Assembly: GCF_003194585.1 (NCBI RefSeq)
Contig: NZ_QHKZ01000002.1
Location: 124,001-188,000, forward strand
Length of the DNA stretch: 64,000 nucleotides
Reading direction: 5' to 3'
Origin: Nocardioides daejeonensis
GTDB lineage: Bacteria; Actinomycetota; Actinomycetes; Propionibacteriales; Nocardioidaceae
Each line of letters starts with the position of its first letter. Position 1 is the first letter of the stretch. Below are positions 18,068-25,922 of this stretch, one piece after another. Position numbers and translations under genes: made by a program. Under the pieces are notes generated by a model, which was not told the DNA's origin, did no database searches, and worked only from the letters and a program-made list of their open reading frames with translations.

Positions 18068-19022
18068 GACCTCACTGCCGACCAACATCGAGACCTCGAG
18101 CGAGGAAGGACTGGCTCGGTCGGCGGCCGCACGCGCCGCTCTGGCCGACGTCGCCCGCGAGCCGGGGGCAGCGAAGCCCGACCCGATCCTCGTCGCGGAC
18201 GGCATCACTCGGGCCTTCGGCGGTCTCAAGGCCGTCGACGTGGCACACCTGGAGGTGCAACGTGGCGTCATCACCGCGCTGATCGGGCCGAACGGCGCAG
18301 GTAAGACCACCTTCTTCAACCTGCTCACCGGGTTCGACCGGCCCGACGACGGCACGTGGAGCTTCAACGGCACCAAGCTCAACCGGATGCCGGCGTATCG
18401 GGTGGCCCGGCTGGGCATGGTGCGCACCTTCCAGCTCACCAAGGTGCTCTCCCGGCTGACGGTGCTGGAGAACATGCGCGTCGCGGCGCGCGGCCAGACC
18501 GGCGAGCGCTGGTGGGCCGCACTCTTCGCTCCGCTCTGGCGCGGCCAGGAGAACGAGAACACCGACCGTGCCCACGACCTGCTTGCTCGGTTCCTCCTGG
18601 ACAAGAAGGCCGCGGACTTCGCCGGCTCACTCTCCGGTGGACAGCGCAAGCTCCTGGAGATGGCACGGGCACTGATGGTCGACCCCGAGCTGGTGATGCT
18701 CGACGAGCCGATGGCAGGCGTCAACCCGGCGCTCAAGCAGTCCCTGCTCGGCCACGTGAAGTCGCTGCGGGACGAGGGCCGCACGGTCCTGTTCGTCGAG
18801 CACGACATGGACATGGTCCGCGACATCTCCGACTGGGTCGTCGTGATGGCTCAGGGTCAGGTGATCGCGGAGGGACCCCCGGACTCGGTCATGGCCGATC
18901 CCCGGGTGATCGACGCCTACCTGGGCGCCCACCACGACACCAAGCTGACCTTCGAAGCCGAGGAGAAGATCCTCGACGCCGCCCAGCAGGAGCTGGCCGA
19001 GGAGCAGGAGAACGAGCAGTGA
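18057..19022 (+). CDS. livG: Branched-chain amino-acid ABC ATPase LivG
   Basis: 321 residues, longer than the usual 255-260 because of an approximately 40-residue polar N-terminal extension and an acidic Glu-rich C-terminal tail. Walker A GPNGAGKTTFF, signature LSGGQRKLLEMARALM, Walker B LVMLDEPMAGVNP and the switch His in VLFVEHDMDMV are intact. It hydrolyses ATP on the cytoplasmic side of the LivHM permease. It overlaps livM by 11 bases and livF by four. Confidence 0.93.
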   Translation: MAAETSLPTNIETSSEEGLARSAAARAALADVAREPGAAKPDPILVADGITRAFGGLKAVDVAHLEVQRGVITALIGPNGAGKTTFFNLLTGFDRPDDGTWSFNGTKLNRMPAYRVARLGMVRTFQLTKVLSRLTVLENMRVAARGQTGERWWAALFAPLWRGQENENTDRAHDLLARFLLDKKAADFAGSLSGGQRKLLEMARALMVDPELVMLDEPMAGVNPALKQSLLGHVKSLRDEGRTVLFVEHDMDMVRDISDWVVVMAQGQVIAEGPPDSVMADPRVIDAYLGAHHDTKLTFEAEEKILDAAQQELAEEQENEQ

Positions 19023-19786
19023 GCGACACCACTCCGGAGCGCACCGCACACCTGGCCCACGCCGACGGCGCCGTCCTGCGGGCCGACGACCTCATCGCCG
19101 GGTACCTGCCGGGCGTCAACATCCTCAATGGTGCAGACCTCTACTGCAAGAAGGGGGAGCTCGTCGGCATCATCGGCCCCAACGGAGCCGGTAAGTCGAC
19201 GCTGCTGAAGGCGCTCTTCGGGCTGGTCAAGATCCACTCCGGTACGGTCCGTCTCGGCGACACGGAGATCACCAACCAGCGCGCCGACACCCTGGTCGCC
19301 GCCGGTATCGGGTTCGTGCCTCAGACCAACAACGTCTTCGGGTCGCTGACGATCCAGGAGAACCTGGAGATGGGCTGCTACCAGCGGCCCCAGTCCTTCA
19401 CGGAGCGCTTCGACTTCGTCTGCTCGCTCTTCCCCACCCTTGGCGAACGGCGGCACCAGCGCGCCGGGTCGCTCTCGGGCGGCGAGCGGCAGATGGTGGC
19501 GATGGGCCGGGCCCTGATGATGGACCCCTCGGTGCTCCTCCTCGACGAGCCGTCGGCCGGCCTCTCCCCCGTCATGCAGGACGAGGTCTTCGTGCAGACC
19601 CGTCGCATCAACCGGGCGGGAGTCTCGGTCATCATGGTGGAGCAGAACGCCGCACGGTGCCTGCAGATCTGCGACCGCGCCTACGTCCTCGACCAGGGAC
19701 GCAACGCCTACACCGGCACCGGCCAGCAACTGGCCACGGACCCGAAGGTGATCGAGCTCTACCTCGGGACACTCTCGAAGGCCTAG
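19019..19786 (+). CDS. livF: Branched-chain amino-acid ABC ATPase LivF
   Basis: 255 residues from the GTG at 19019, which overlaps the livG stop as GTGA. Walker A GPNGAGKSTLL (about 54-64), signature SLSGGERQMVAMGRALM, Walker B VLLLDEPSAGLSP and a VEQN switch region typical of LivF. It forms the ATPase heterodimer with LivG. The operon ends at a strong hairpin 46 bases later, shared with the convergent livJ gene. Confidence 0.93.
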   Translation: MSDTTPERTAHLAHADGAVLRADDLIAGYLPGVNILNGADLYCKKGELVGIIGPNGAGKSTLLKALFGLVKIHSGTVRLGDTEITNQRADTLVAAGIGFVPQTNNVFGSLTIQENLEMGCYQRPQSFTERFDFVCSLFPTLGERRHQRAGSLSGGERQMVAMGRALMMDPSVLLLDEPSAGLSPVMQDEVFVQTRRINRAGVSVIMVEQNAARCLQICDRAYVLDQGRNAYTGTGQQLATDPKVIELYLGTLSKA

Positions 19787-19831
19787 GAAGGCAGCGGCTG
19801 CGGCAATCGCGGCAGCCGGCGGACCGCACAA

Positions 19832-19871
19832 CGAAGGTGGGCCCCGACCGTACGGTCGGGGCCCACCTCCG
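19832..19871. terminator. Bidirectional terminator between livF and livJ
   Basis: 19835-19868 is a perfect 34-base palindrome (17 + 17) centred on GTAC, and the flanks continue the pairing with one mismatch. It sits midway between the convergent stops at 19786 and 19888, so it can end transcription from both sides. Confidence 0.85.
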
Positions 19872-19887
19872 TTGCGGTGCTGTCAGC

Positions 19888-21192
19888 TCACTCGAGGATG
19901 CCGGTGACGCTGTCGATCTGGGAGTACTTGTTGCCCTTGGCGTACTCCTGGATGCCGATCGTCGCCTTGTTCGGGCTACCCGAGTCGTTCATGTCGGTCG
20001 GACCGGAGACACCGTCGTAGTCGATGTCCTCGCCGGCCTTGACCAACTCGGAGCAGTCGGCCCAGGTGGTGCACTTCGTGCCGTCCTTGGACATCTCCAC
20101 GATCTTCGCCGCGATGGCGGACGGGTCGTCATCGCCCGCGGCCAGAGCAGCCAGGGCGATCAGCATGACGGCGTCGTACGCCTGCGGACCGTAGGTGAAG
20201 TCCTTGATCTTCGGGTCGACCTTGAGCAGCTTGTCGTTGAAGGTCTTGTCCACCTCGGCGGGTGCCGGGAAGGTGCCCTTCACGCCGGCCAGGTCGAACT
20301 TCTGGTCGGAGTAGTCGGCCATGTTGCCGTCCACGAAGTAGTACTGGACGTCCTGCGGGCCGACGCCCTTCGAGATCAGCTGCGGGACGATCTTCGTGGT
20401 CTCGTTGAAGCCGATCAGGACGATCGCGTCCGGCTTGGCGGCCGCGACCTTGTTGACCTCGGCCGTGAAGTTCTCGGCCTCGGCACTGTAGAGGATGTAC
20501 TCGGCGACGTTGGCGCCCTTCTCCTCGAGGGTCGCCTTGACCTGCTCGGCAAGACCCTCACCGTAGGCGTCCTGGCGAGCCATCACAGCGACGTTGGAGA
20601 AGCCGTCCTCCACCGCCATGTTGCCGATGACCTGGCCCTGGAGCCGGTCGGAGGGCGAGGTACGGAAGTAGAGGCCCTTGTCGTCGTAGGTGTCGAACGC
20701 GGCGGCGGTGTTGGCCGGGGAGAACATGACCTTGCCGGCGTTCACGATCTTGTCGATCACGCTGAGCGAGACGCCGGAGGCGGCCGCGCCCACGATCACG
20801 TCGGCGTTCTGGCCGAGCAGCTTGTCGACCGAGGCGCCGGCGATGTCCGGCGTACCGTCGCCGGAGTCCGCCTTGACCTGGGTGACCTGCTGACCGTCGA
20901 TGCCACCAGCCGCGTTGATCTCGTCGATCGCGAGCTGGACGCCGGCGAACTCCGGGGGCCCGAGGTAGGCGAGGTCACCGGTCTGCGGCAGCAGGGTGCC
21001 GATCACCAGCTTGCCGTCGCCCTTCTTCGCCCCAGCCGGGGTCTCGCTACCCGAGCCTTCAGACGTGGACGTGCTGGGCTTGTCCGTGGCGTCCTTGTCG
21101 TCATCCTTGGAGTCGGACCCACAACCGGCCAGGGCGAGCGAACCCACCAGGGCCAGGGTGGCGACTCGAGCAAAGGTGCTGCTGCGCTTCAT
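19888..21192 (-). CDS. livJ: Branched-chain amino-acid solute-binding lipoprotein LivJ
   Basis: 434 residues. A lipoprotein signal peptide ends in LALAGC (Cys 23), so the protein is anchored outside the membrane. A Ser/Thr/Asp-rich linker (about 25-58) follows, then a type I periplasmic binding fold: LVIGTLLPQTGDLAYLGPPE, AIDEINAAGGIDG, VIVGAAASGVS, and the later FVDGNMADYSDQKF. It captures the substrate for LivHMGF. The gene faces the operon across a shared terminator and has its own promoter with a CRP-like site. ATG 21192 was chosen because it gives the lipoprotein signal. Confidence 0.93.
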   Translation of the reverse strand: MKRSSTFARVATLALVGSLALAGCGSDSKDDDKDATDKPSTSTSEGSGSETPAGAKKGDGKLVIGTLLPQTGDLAYLGPPEFAGVQLAIDEINAAGGIDGQQVTQVKADSGDGTPDIAGASVDKLLGQNADVIVGAAASGVSLSVIDKIVNAGKVMFSPANTAAAFDTYDDKGLYFRTSPSDRLQGQVIGNMAVEDGFSNVAVMARQDAYGEGLAEQVKATLEEKGANVAEYILYSAEAENFTAEVNKVAAAKPDAIVLIGFNETTKIVPQLISKGVGPQDVQYYFVDGNMADYSDQKFDLAGVKGTFPAPAEVDKTFNDKLLKVDPKIKDFTYGPQAYDAVMLIALAALAAGDDDPSAIAAKIVEMSKDGTKCTTWADCSELVKAGEDIDYDGVSGPTDMNDSGSPNKATIGIQEYAKGNKYSQIDSVTGILE

Positions 21193-21245
21193 GAAGCCTC
21201 CGTTGATCAGCGAAGTCTCCGACGAGGAACCGTCGAATTGACCTG

Positions 21246-21287
21246 AAACTACTGCCAATCAGGGCGCTCCATGTGACCCAGGTCATG
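21246..21287 (-). promoter_or_regulatory. livJ promoter with CRP/GlxR-like site
   Basis: TGTGACCCAGGTCATG at 21272-21287 keeps the TGTGA-N6-TCA pattern and the CCCAGG core seen before livH. A -10 candidate TAGTTT lies at 21251-21246 on the minus strand. The site centre falls about 40 bases upstream of the expected start point, the usual class II activator position. Confidence 0.55.
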
Positions 21288-21336
21288 TCTCGTTGTCAAG
21301 TTGTGACCTGCTGGTAGCCGAGCTCGCGAGACTGGT

Positions 21337-21945
21337 CTAGCCGGAGATCTCCGGGCCGTGCTCCACGACGCCTTCAGCGACCTGGCGCATCGAGTAGCGC
21401 AGGTCCATCGCGGTCCGCTGGATCCAGCGGAACGCCTCGGGCTCGGTGAGCCCGAGCTGGGTCTGCAGCACGCTCTTCGCCCGGTCGACGATCTTGCGCG
21501 TCTCCAACCGCTCGTGCAGGTCGGCCACCTCGCCCTCGAGCTGGGCGAGCTCGGCGAACCGGCTCACTGCCATCTCGATCGCCGGCACCAGGTCGCTTCG
21601 GGTGAACGGCTTCACCAAGTAGGCCATCGCGCCCGCGTCACGAGCCCGCTCCACCAGCTCCCGCTGGGAGAACGCGGTCAGGATGACGACCGGCGCGATC
21701 CGCTGGGAGGCGATCCGCGCTGCGGCCGCGATGCCGTCGAGCTTGGGCATCTTCACGTCGCAGATCACCAGGTCGGGGAGCAACTCCTCCGCGAGTGCGA
21801 TCGCTCGTTCGCCGTCAGCGGCCTGACCGACGACGTCGTACCCCTCCTCCGCCAGCATCTCGGCCAGGTCCATCCGGATCAGTGCCTCGTCCTCCGCGAT
21901 GACGACGCGGCGCGCGGCCGTGGGCTGCTGGGCGGAATCTGTCAC
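21337..21945 (-). CDS. pdtaR: ANTAR-domain response regulator PdtaR
   Basis: 202 residues. The receiver domain (about 12-125) has the acidic pocket AEDEALIR, phosphorylated Asp 63 in ICDVKMPKLDG, Thr 90 in LTAFS and Lys 112 in LVKPF. The C-terminal ANTAR domain (about 137-198; RKIVDRAKSVLQTQLGLTEPEA) binds hexaloop RNA hairpins and acts as a transcription antiterminator. It matches PdtaR (Rv1626 type), partner of the histidine kinase PdtaS encoded elsewhere. Position beside pyk and near polA is conserved in actinobacteria. The GTG start has a -10 box 6 bases upstream. Confidence 0.93.
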   Translation of the reverse strand: MTDSAQQPTAARRVVIAEDEALIRMDLAEMLAEEGYDVVGQAADGERAIALAEELLPDLVICDVKMPKLDGIAAAARIASQRIAPVVILTAFSQRELVERARDAGAMAYLVKPFTRSDLVPAIEMAVSRFAELAQLEGEVADLHERLETRKIVDRAKSVLQTQLGLTEPEAFRWIQRTAMDLRYSMRQVAEGVVEHGPEISG

Positions 21946-21951
21946 GGAGAC

Positions 21952-21957
21952 AGGGTA
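21952..21957 (-). promoter_or_regulatory. -10 box of pdtaR (leaderless)
   Basis: TACCCT lies 6 bases before the GTG start, placing the expected transcription start at the start codon. Confidence 0.5.
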
Positions 21958-22019
21958 GGGGATCCGCCCCCGCGGGTGCGGTACTGGTGCCGCAGTGCGC
22001 TACTCTTTGCCAGCCCCCA

Positions 22020-22105
22020 GCCGGGTTGGCGGAACGGTATACGCGATGGTCTCAAACACCATTGTCCGAAAGGGCATGTGGGTTCGAATCCCACACCCGG
22101 CACCA
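22020..22105 (+). tRNA. tRNA-Leu (anticodon CAA)
   Basis: Class II tRNA. Acceptor GCCGGGT (22020-22026) pairs with ACCCGGC ending at 22101; the discriminator is A22102 and CCA is encoded (22103-22105). The anticodon stem ATGGT/ACCAT holds the loop CTCAAAC with anticodon CAA. The long variable arm is TGTCCGAAAGGGCA, and the T arm is GTGGG-TTCGAAT-CCCAC. It reads UUG codons. A LAGLIDADG-type gene begins about 45 bases beyond its 3' end. Confidence 0.95.
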
Positions 22106-22148
22106 GCATCTCGACATCCTGTCGGTCCCCCTCTCCATCCTGGAGAGC

Positions 22149-22778
22149 GTGTACAGGCAGAAAGCCTCGGAGTGTCCGAGATGCCACGGCGCGCACCTTG
22201 ACGAGCTCGCCTACGCCGAGATTCTGGGTTGGTACCTCGGCGATGGCCACCTTGCTCGCGGGCGTGGCCGCAACAGGGTGTTGAGCATCGTGAACGACGC
22301 TCGCTACGTCGAGACCAACGCTCGGCTCCCGATGCTCCTGAGTCGGATCAAGCCGACCGGGAGTCCCTACCAGCGGCACCGGCCCGGGTGCGTGATCACG
22401 GCTATGTGGTGGATGCACTGGCCCTGCCTGTTCCCGCAGCATGGCCGAGGGCCCAAGCACACCCGACGAATCGCCCTCGAACGATGGCAACAGAGGATCG
22501 TCCACGACCAGCCAGCGGCGCTGCTGCGCGGCCTGTTCCATTCCGACGGGGCCCGTGTTGCCAACTGGGCCACGCGGCCCCTCAAGAACGGCGTGACCAG
22601 ACGCTACGCGTACCCCCGATGGCAGTTCAGCAACCGGTCCGACGACATCCATCGGATCTGCCAGGACGCACTCGACCTGGCCGGAGTGCCGTGGCGTCGC
22701 TCCTCCGCCGTGCACACCTCGGTATCGACCCGAGCCGGGGTGGCCGCGCTGGATGCGCTGATCGGGCCGAAGCGATGA
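22149..22778 (+). CDS. LAGLIDADG-type (DOD) homing endonuclease-like protein, short form
   Basis: 209 residues from GTG 22149; the frame is open back through the tRNA, so the start must lie after 22105. CPRCHG (Cys 9, Cys 12) is a small zinc-knuckle-like motif. ILGWYLGDGH (25-34) and LLRGLFHSDGARV are the two DOD motifs with acidic catalytic-type residues. Between them CLFPQHGRGPKHTRRIALE is a conserved stretch I recognise from a widespread actinobacterial family often annotated as helix-turn-helix or hypothetical. Relatives usually carry an N-terminal HTH region, which is absent here because the tRNA ends just upstream. It converges with pyk 32 bases away. DNA cleavage is possible but unproven. 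Confidence 0.72.
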   Translation: MYRQKASECPRCHGAHLDELAYAEILGWYLGDGHLARGRGRNRVLSIVNDARYVETNARLPMLLSRIKPTGSPYQRHRPGCVITAMWWMHWPCLFPQHGRGPKHTRRIALERWQQRIVHDQPAALLRGLFHSDGARVANWATRPLKNGVTRRYAYPRWQFSNRSDDIHRICQDALDLAGVPWRRSSAVHTSVSTRAGVAALDALIGPKR

Positions 22779-22810
22779 CCCGAGCGGTCACCTGCAACAG
22801 ACGCGGTCGA

Positions 22811-24256
22811 CTACCGACGCTGGTAGGCGGGGACCACCCCGTTGATGGCATCGCCCATCCGGTGGATGTGTACGGCGTTGGTCGAGCCCGGGATGCCCGG
22901 AGGAGCACCGAAGATGATCACCACCAGGTCGCCCTCCGCCGCACGCCCGTGCTGCAGGAGGGCCTCGTCCACCTGCATCACCATCTGGTCGGTGTGCTCG
23001 ACCTCCGGGGTCCGGAAGGTCTCCACCCCCCAGGTGAGCGCGAGCTGGTCACGCACCTTGGCCAACGGCGTGAAGGCGAGCACCGGGATATGGCCGCGAT
23101 AGCGGGAGACGCGTCGCGCCGAGTCACCACTCTGCGTGAAAGCGACGAGGTAGCGGGCTTCAACCCGCTCCGCGACCTCGGCAGCCGCCTTGGCGATGAT
23201 GCCACCCTTGGTGTGGGGCTGCCAGTCGATCACGGCGGTCTTGTCCAGACCGCGTTCCTCGGCCGAGGTGAGGATCCTGGCCATCGTCCGGACCGTCTGC
23301 AGGGGGTACCTGCCGATGCTGGTCTCCCCCGACAGCATCACCGCGTCGGCGCCGTCGAGCACCGCGTTGGCGACGTCCGACGCCTCCGCCCGGGTCGGTG
23401 CCGGCGCGCCGATCATCGACTCGAGCATCTGGGTCGCCACGATGACCGGCTTCGCGTTGCGCCGCGCCTTCTCGATGACCATCTTCTGGATGAACGGCAC
23501 GTCCTCCAGCGGGCACTCCACGCCGAGGTCGCCGCGAGCGACCATGACCGCGTCGAAGCAGCGGATGATGTCGTCGATGTTCTCGACCGCCTGCGGCTTC
23601 TCGATCTTGGCGATCACGGGGACCCGCACACCGACCTCGTCCATCACGGCGCGGACGCCGTCGACGTCGTTGCCGTTGCGCACGAAGGAGAGCGCGATGA
23701 AGTCCACGCCGAGCTCCAGCGCGAACCGGAGATCCTCGATGTCCTTCTCCGAGAGCGCCGGCACCGACACCGCGACGCCGGGCAGGTTGATTCCCTTGTG
23801 GTCGCTGATCGGCCCACCGACCTCGACACGCGTCTCCACCGTGTCGCGGGTGAACGCGGTCACCCGGAGGCGCACCTTGCCGTCGTCGATCAGCACCGGG
23901 TCGCCGACGTGCACGTCCTGCGGCAGCCCTGCATAGGTCGTCGACGCAAGCTGCGCGTCGCCGGGTACGTCGCGGGTGGTGATCGAGAAGAGCTGCCCGT
24001 GCTCAAGCAGGACCGGGCCGCCGGCGATGTTTCCGAGACGGATCTTGGGACCTTGGAGGTCGGCGAAGACGCCGACCGCGCGCCCTGCTGCGGCGGCGGC
24101 CTCCCGGACTCGCTCGTAGTTCTGCCGGTGGTCGTCATGGGTGCCGTGGCTCATGTTCATCCGCGCCACATCCATGCCGGCGTCGACCAACGCACGGATG
24201 TCTTCAGGGGCAGAGGAGGCAGGGCCGAGGGTGCACACGATCTTCGCTCTTCGCAC
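22811..24256 (-). CDS. pyk: Pyruvate kinase
   Basis: 481 residues, full length. It converts phosphoenolpyruvate and ADP to pyruvate and ATP in glycolysis. The N-terminal AKIVCTLGPASS, substrate-binding ARMNMSHGTHDDH, and the signature IAKIEKPQAVENIDDII with catalytic Lys are intact, followed by MVARGDLGVECP and ATQMLESMI. The B domain (about 70-170) and C-terminal allosteric domain are present. The GTG start has a -10 box 6 bases upstream. It is separated from gltD by a repeat-containing gap. Confidence 0.97.
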   Translation of the reverse strand: MRRAKIVCTLGPASSAPEDIRALVDAGMDVARMNMSHGTHDDHRQNYERVREAAAAAGRAVGVFADLQGPKIRLGNIAGGPVLLEHGQLFSITTRDVPGDAQLASTTYAGLPQDVHVGDPVLIDDGKVRLRVTAFTRDTVETRVEVGGPISDHKGINLPGVAVSVPALSEKDIEDLRFALELGVDFIALSFVRNGNDVDGVRAVMDEVGVRVPVIAKIEKPQAVENIDDIIRCFDAVMVARGDLGVECPLEDVPFIQKMVIEKARRNAKPVIVATQMLESMIGAPAPTRAEASDVANAVLDGADAVMLSGETSIGRYPLQTVRTMARILTSAEERGLDKTAVIDWQPHTKGGIIAKAAAEVAERVEARYLVAFTQSGDSARRVSRYRGHIPVLAFTPLAKVRDQLALTWGVETFRTPEVEHTDQMVMQVDEALLQHGRAAEGDLVVIIFGAPPGIPGSTNAVHIHRMGDAINGVVPAYQRR

Positions 24257-24262
24257 CCCTGA

Positions 24263-24268
24263 ACCCTA
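24263..24268 (-). promoter_or_regulatory. -10 box of pyk (leaderless)
   Basis: TAGGGT lies 6 bases before the GTG start of pyk, giving an expected leaderless transcript and supporting that start. Confidence 0.5.
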
Positions 24269-24329
24269 CTCGGCCGAGTTGTCCGCAACGTGAACGGAGC
24301 CGGGCCTCCGGCAATCGAGCCCCTGGTGA

Positions 24330-24370
24330 TCGAGCTTGTCGAGATCACAGACCGGTCTCGACAAGCTCGA
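24330..24370. repeat. Inverted pair of the TCGAGCTTGTCGAGA repeat
   Basis: TCGAGCTTGTCGAGA (24330-24344) and its exact reverse complement (24356-24370) form a 15-bp stem with an 11-base loop. It lies downstream of gltD and may end its transcription. The same core recurs at 30627 and as a tandem array at 32185. A second direct repeat, GACCTCCGGGAGCG, occurs at about 24369 and 24402. Confidence 0.75.
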
Positions 24371-24440
24371 CCTCCGGGAGCGGCCAACTCCCAGGAGCCT
24401 TTGACCTCCGGGAGCGTCCGACCCCGGGGGGCCGGGCTGC

Positions 24441-25922
24441 TCAGACCGCCAGGGGGCGGGCGGTCGGCGGGATCGGGGCAGGCAGCGCCGTGGACCCGGT
24501 GAGATAGGCATCGACCGCGGCGGCTGCCGAGCGGCCCTCGGCGATCGCCCACACGATCAGCGACTGGCCACGGCCGGCGTCGCCAGCGCAGAAGACGCCC
24601 TCGACGGTCGTGGCGTAGCTGCCGTCACGGACGATGTTGCCGCGCTCGTCCAGTTCGACGCCGAGCTGCTCGACGAGGCCCTCCCGCTGCGGGCCGACGA
24701 AGCCCATCGCGAAGAGCACCAGCTGCGCCGGGATCTCCCGCTCGGTGCCCGGCACCGGCTGGAAGGAGGCGTCGACCTCGACCAACCGCAGCGCCCGCAC
24801 GTGCCCGTCCTCGTCGCCGAGGAACTCCTGCGTCGAGACGGCATAGACCCGGCTCTGTACGTCGAGCTGGGCGCCCTCCTCATGGGCCGACGAGACCCGG
24901 AAGAGCATCGGATAGGTGGGCCAGGGCTGCCCCGTCGGCCGCTCCTCCGTCGGACGACTCATGATCTCCAGCTGGGTGACCGAGGCGGCCCCCTGGCGGA
25001 GCGCCGTACCGAGACAGTCGGCGCCGGTGTCGCCGCCGCCGATGATCACGACGTCCTTGCCCGTGGCGAGGATCTGCTCGCTCTCGTCGTCCGTGGCCGG
25101 CATACCGACGGCGACTCGGTTGGCCTGCGGCAGGTACTCCATCGCCTGGTGGATGCCGCCGAGCTCCCGCCCCGGCACGGGCAGCTCCCGTGGCAGGGTC
25201 GAGCCGATCGCGAGCACGACCGCGTCGAACCGGTTGCGCAGCTGCTCCCCCGTCACCGAGGCGCCCACGTCGACACCGGCCCGGAAGACCGTGCCCTCGC
25301 GGCGCATCTGGTCCAGCCGACGGTCGATGTGCGACTTCTCCATCTTGAACTCGGGGATGCCGTAACGGAGCAGTCCGCCGATCTGGTCGGCACGCTCGTA
25401 GACAGCCACCGTGTGACCGGCGCGGGTGAGCTGCTGGGCAGTGGCCAGCCCGGCCGGCCCCGAGCCGACGACGGCGACCGTCTTGCCGGTCAGCCACTCC
25501 GGCGGCTGAGGCGCAACGCCGCTCTCCCAAGCACGGTCGATGATCGAGACCTCGACGTTCTTGATCGTCACCGGGTCCTGGTTGATCCCCAGTACGCAGG
25601 CGGTCTCACAGGGTGCCGGGCAGAGGCGCCCGGTGAACTCCGGGAAGTTGTTGGTCGCGTGCAGCCGGTCCATCGCGCCCGACCAGTCGTCGCGCCAGAC
25701 CAGGTCGTTCCACTCCGGGATGATGTTGCCCAGCGGGCAGCCCTGATGGCAGAACGGGATGCCGCAGTCCATGCAGCGTCCGGCCTGCTTGCTGATGATC
25801 GGCAGCAGGGCACGCCCGATCCCACCGGGGTAGACCTCGTTCCAGTCCTGCACACGCTCCTCGACGGGACGGCGCTCGGCGATCTGCCGACCGTCCTTGA
25901 GGAAGCCCTTGGGGTCAGCCAT
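24441..25922 (-). CDS. gltD: Glutamate synthase small subunit
   Basis: 493 residues. The NADPH-dependent small subunit feeds electrons to GltB for making glutamate from glutamine and 2-oxoglutarate. Near the N-terminus, [17 protein letters not shown] and later CPAPCETAC bind two iron-sulfur clusters. The FAD site [15 protein letters not shown] and NADPH site [12 protein letters not shown] follow, and the C-terminal [19 protein letters not shown] closes the FAD fold. The start at ATG 25922 overlaps the gltB stop by 8 bases, so the two genes are translated together. Confidence 0.97.
   Translation of the reverse strand: MADPKGFLKDGRQIAERRPVEERVQDWNEVYPGGIGRALLPIISKQAGRCMDCGIPFCHQGCPLGNIIPEWNDLVWRDDWSGAMDRLHATNNFPEFTGRLCPAPCETACVLGINQDPVTIKNVEVSIIDRAWESGVAPQPPEWLTGKTVAVVGSGPAGLATAQQLTRAGHTVAVYERADQIGGLLRYGIPEFKMEKSHIDRRLDQMRREGTVFRAGVDVGASVTGEQLRNRFDAVVLAIGSTLPRELPVPGRELGGIHQAMEYLPQANRVAVGMPATDDESEQILATGKDVVIIGGGDTGADCLGTALRQGAASVTQLEIMSRPTEERPTGQPWPTYPMLFRVSSAHEEGAQLDVQSRVYAVSTQEFLGDEDGHVRALRLVEVDASFQPVPGTEREIPAQLVLFAMGFVGPQREGLVEQLGVELDERGNIVRDGSYATTVEGVFCAGDAGRGQSLIVWAIAEGRSAAAAVDAYLTGSTALPAPIPPTARPLAV

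Noticed and set aside
22149..22778. Intein inside a host protein
   Set aside because: There is no split host gene around it and no splicing-type N- or C-terminal residues; it stands alone behind the tRNA.
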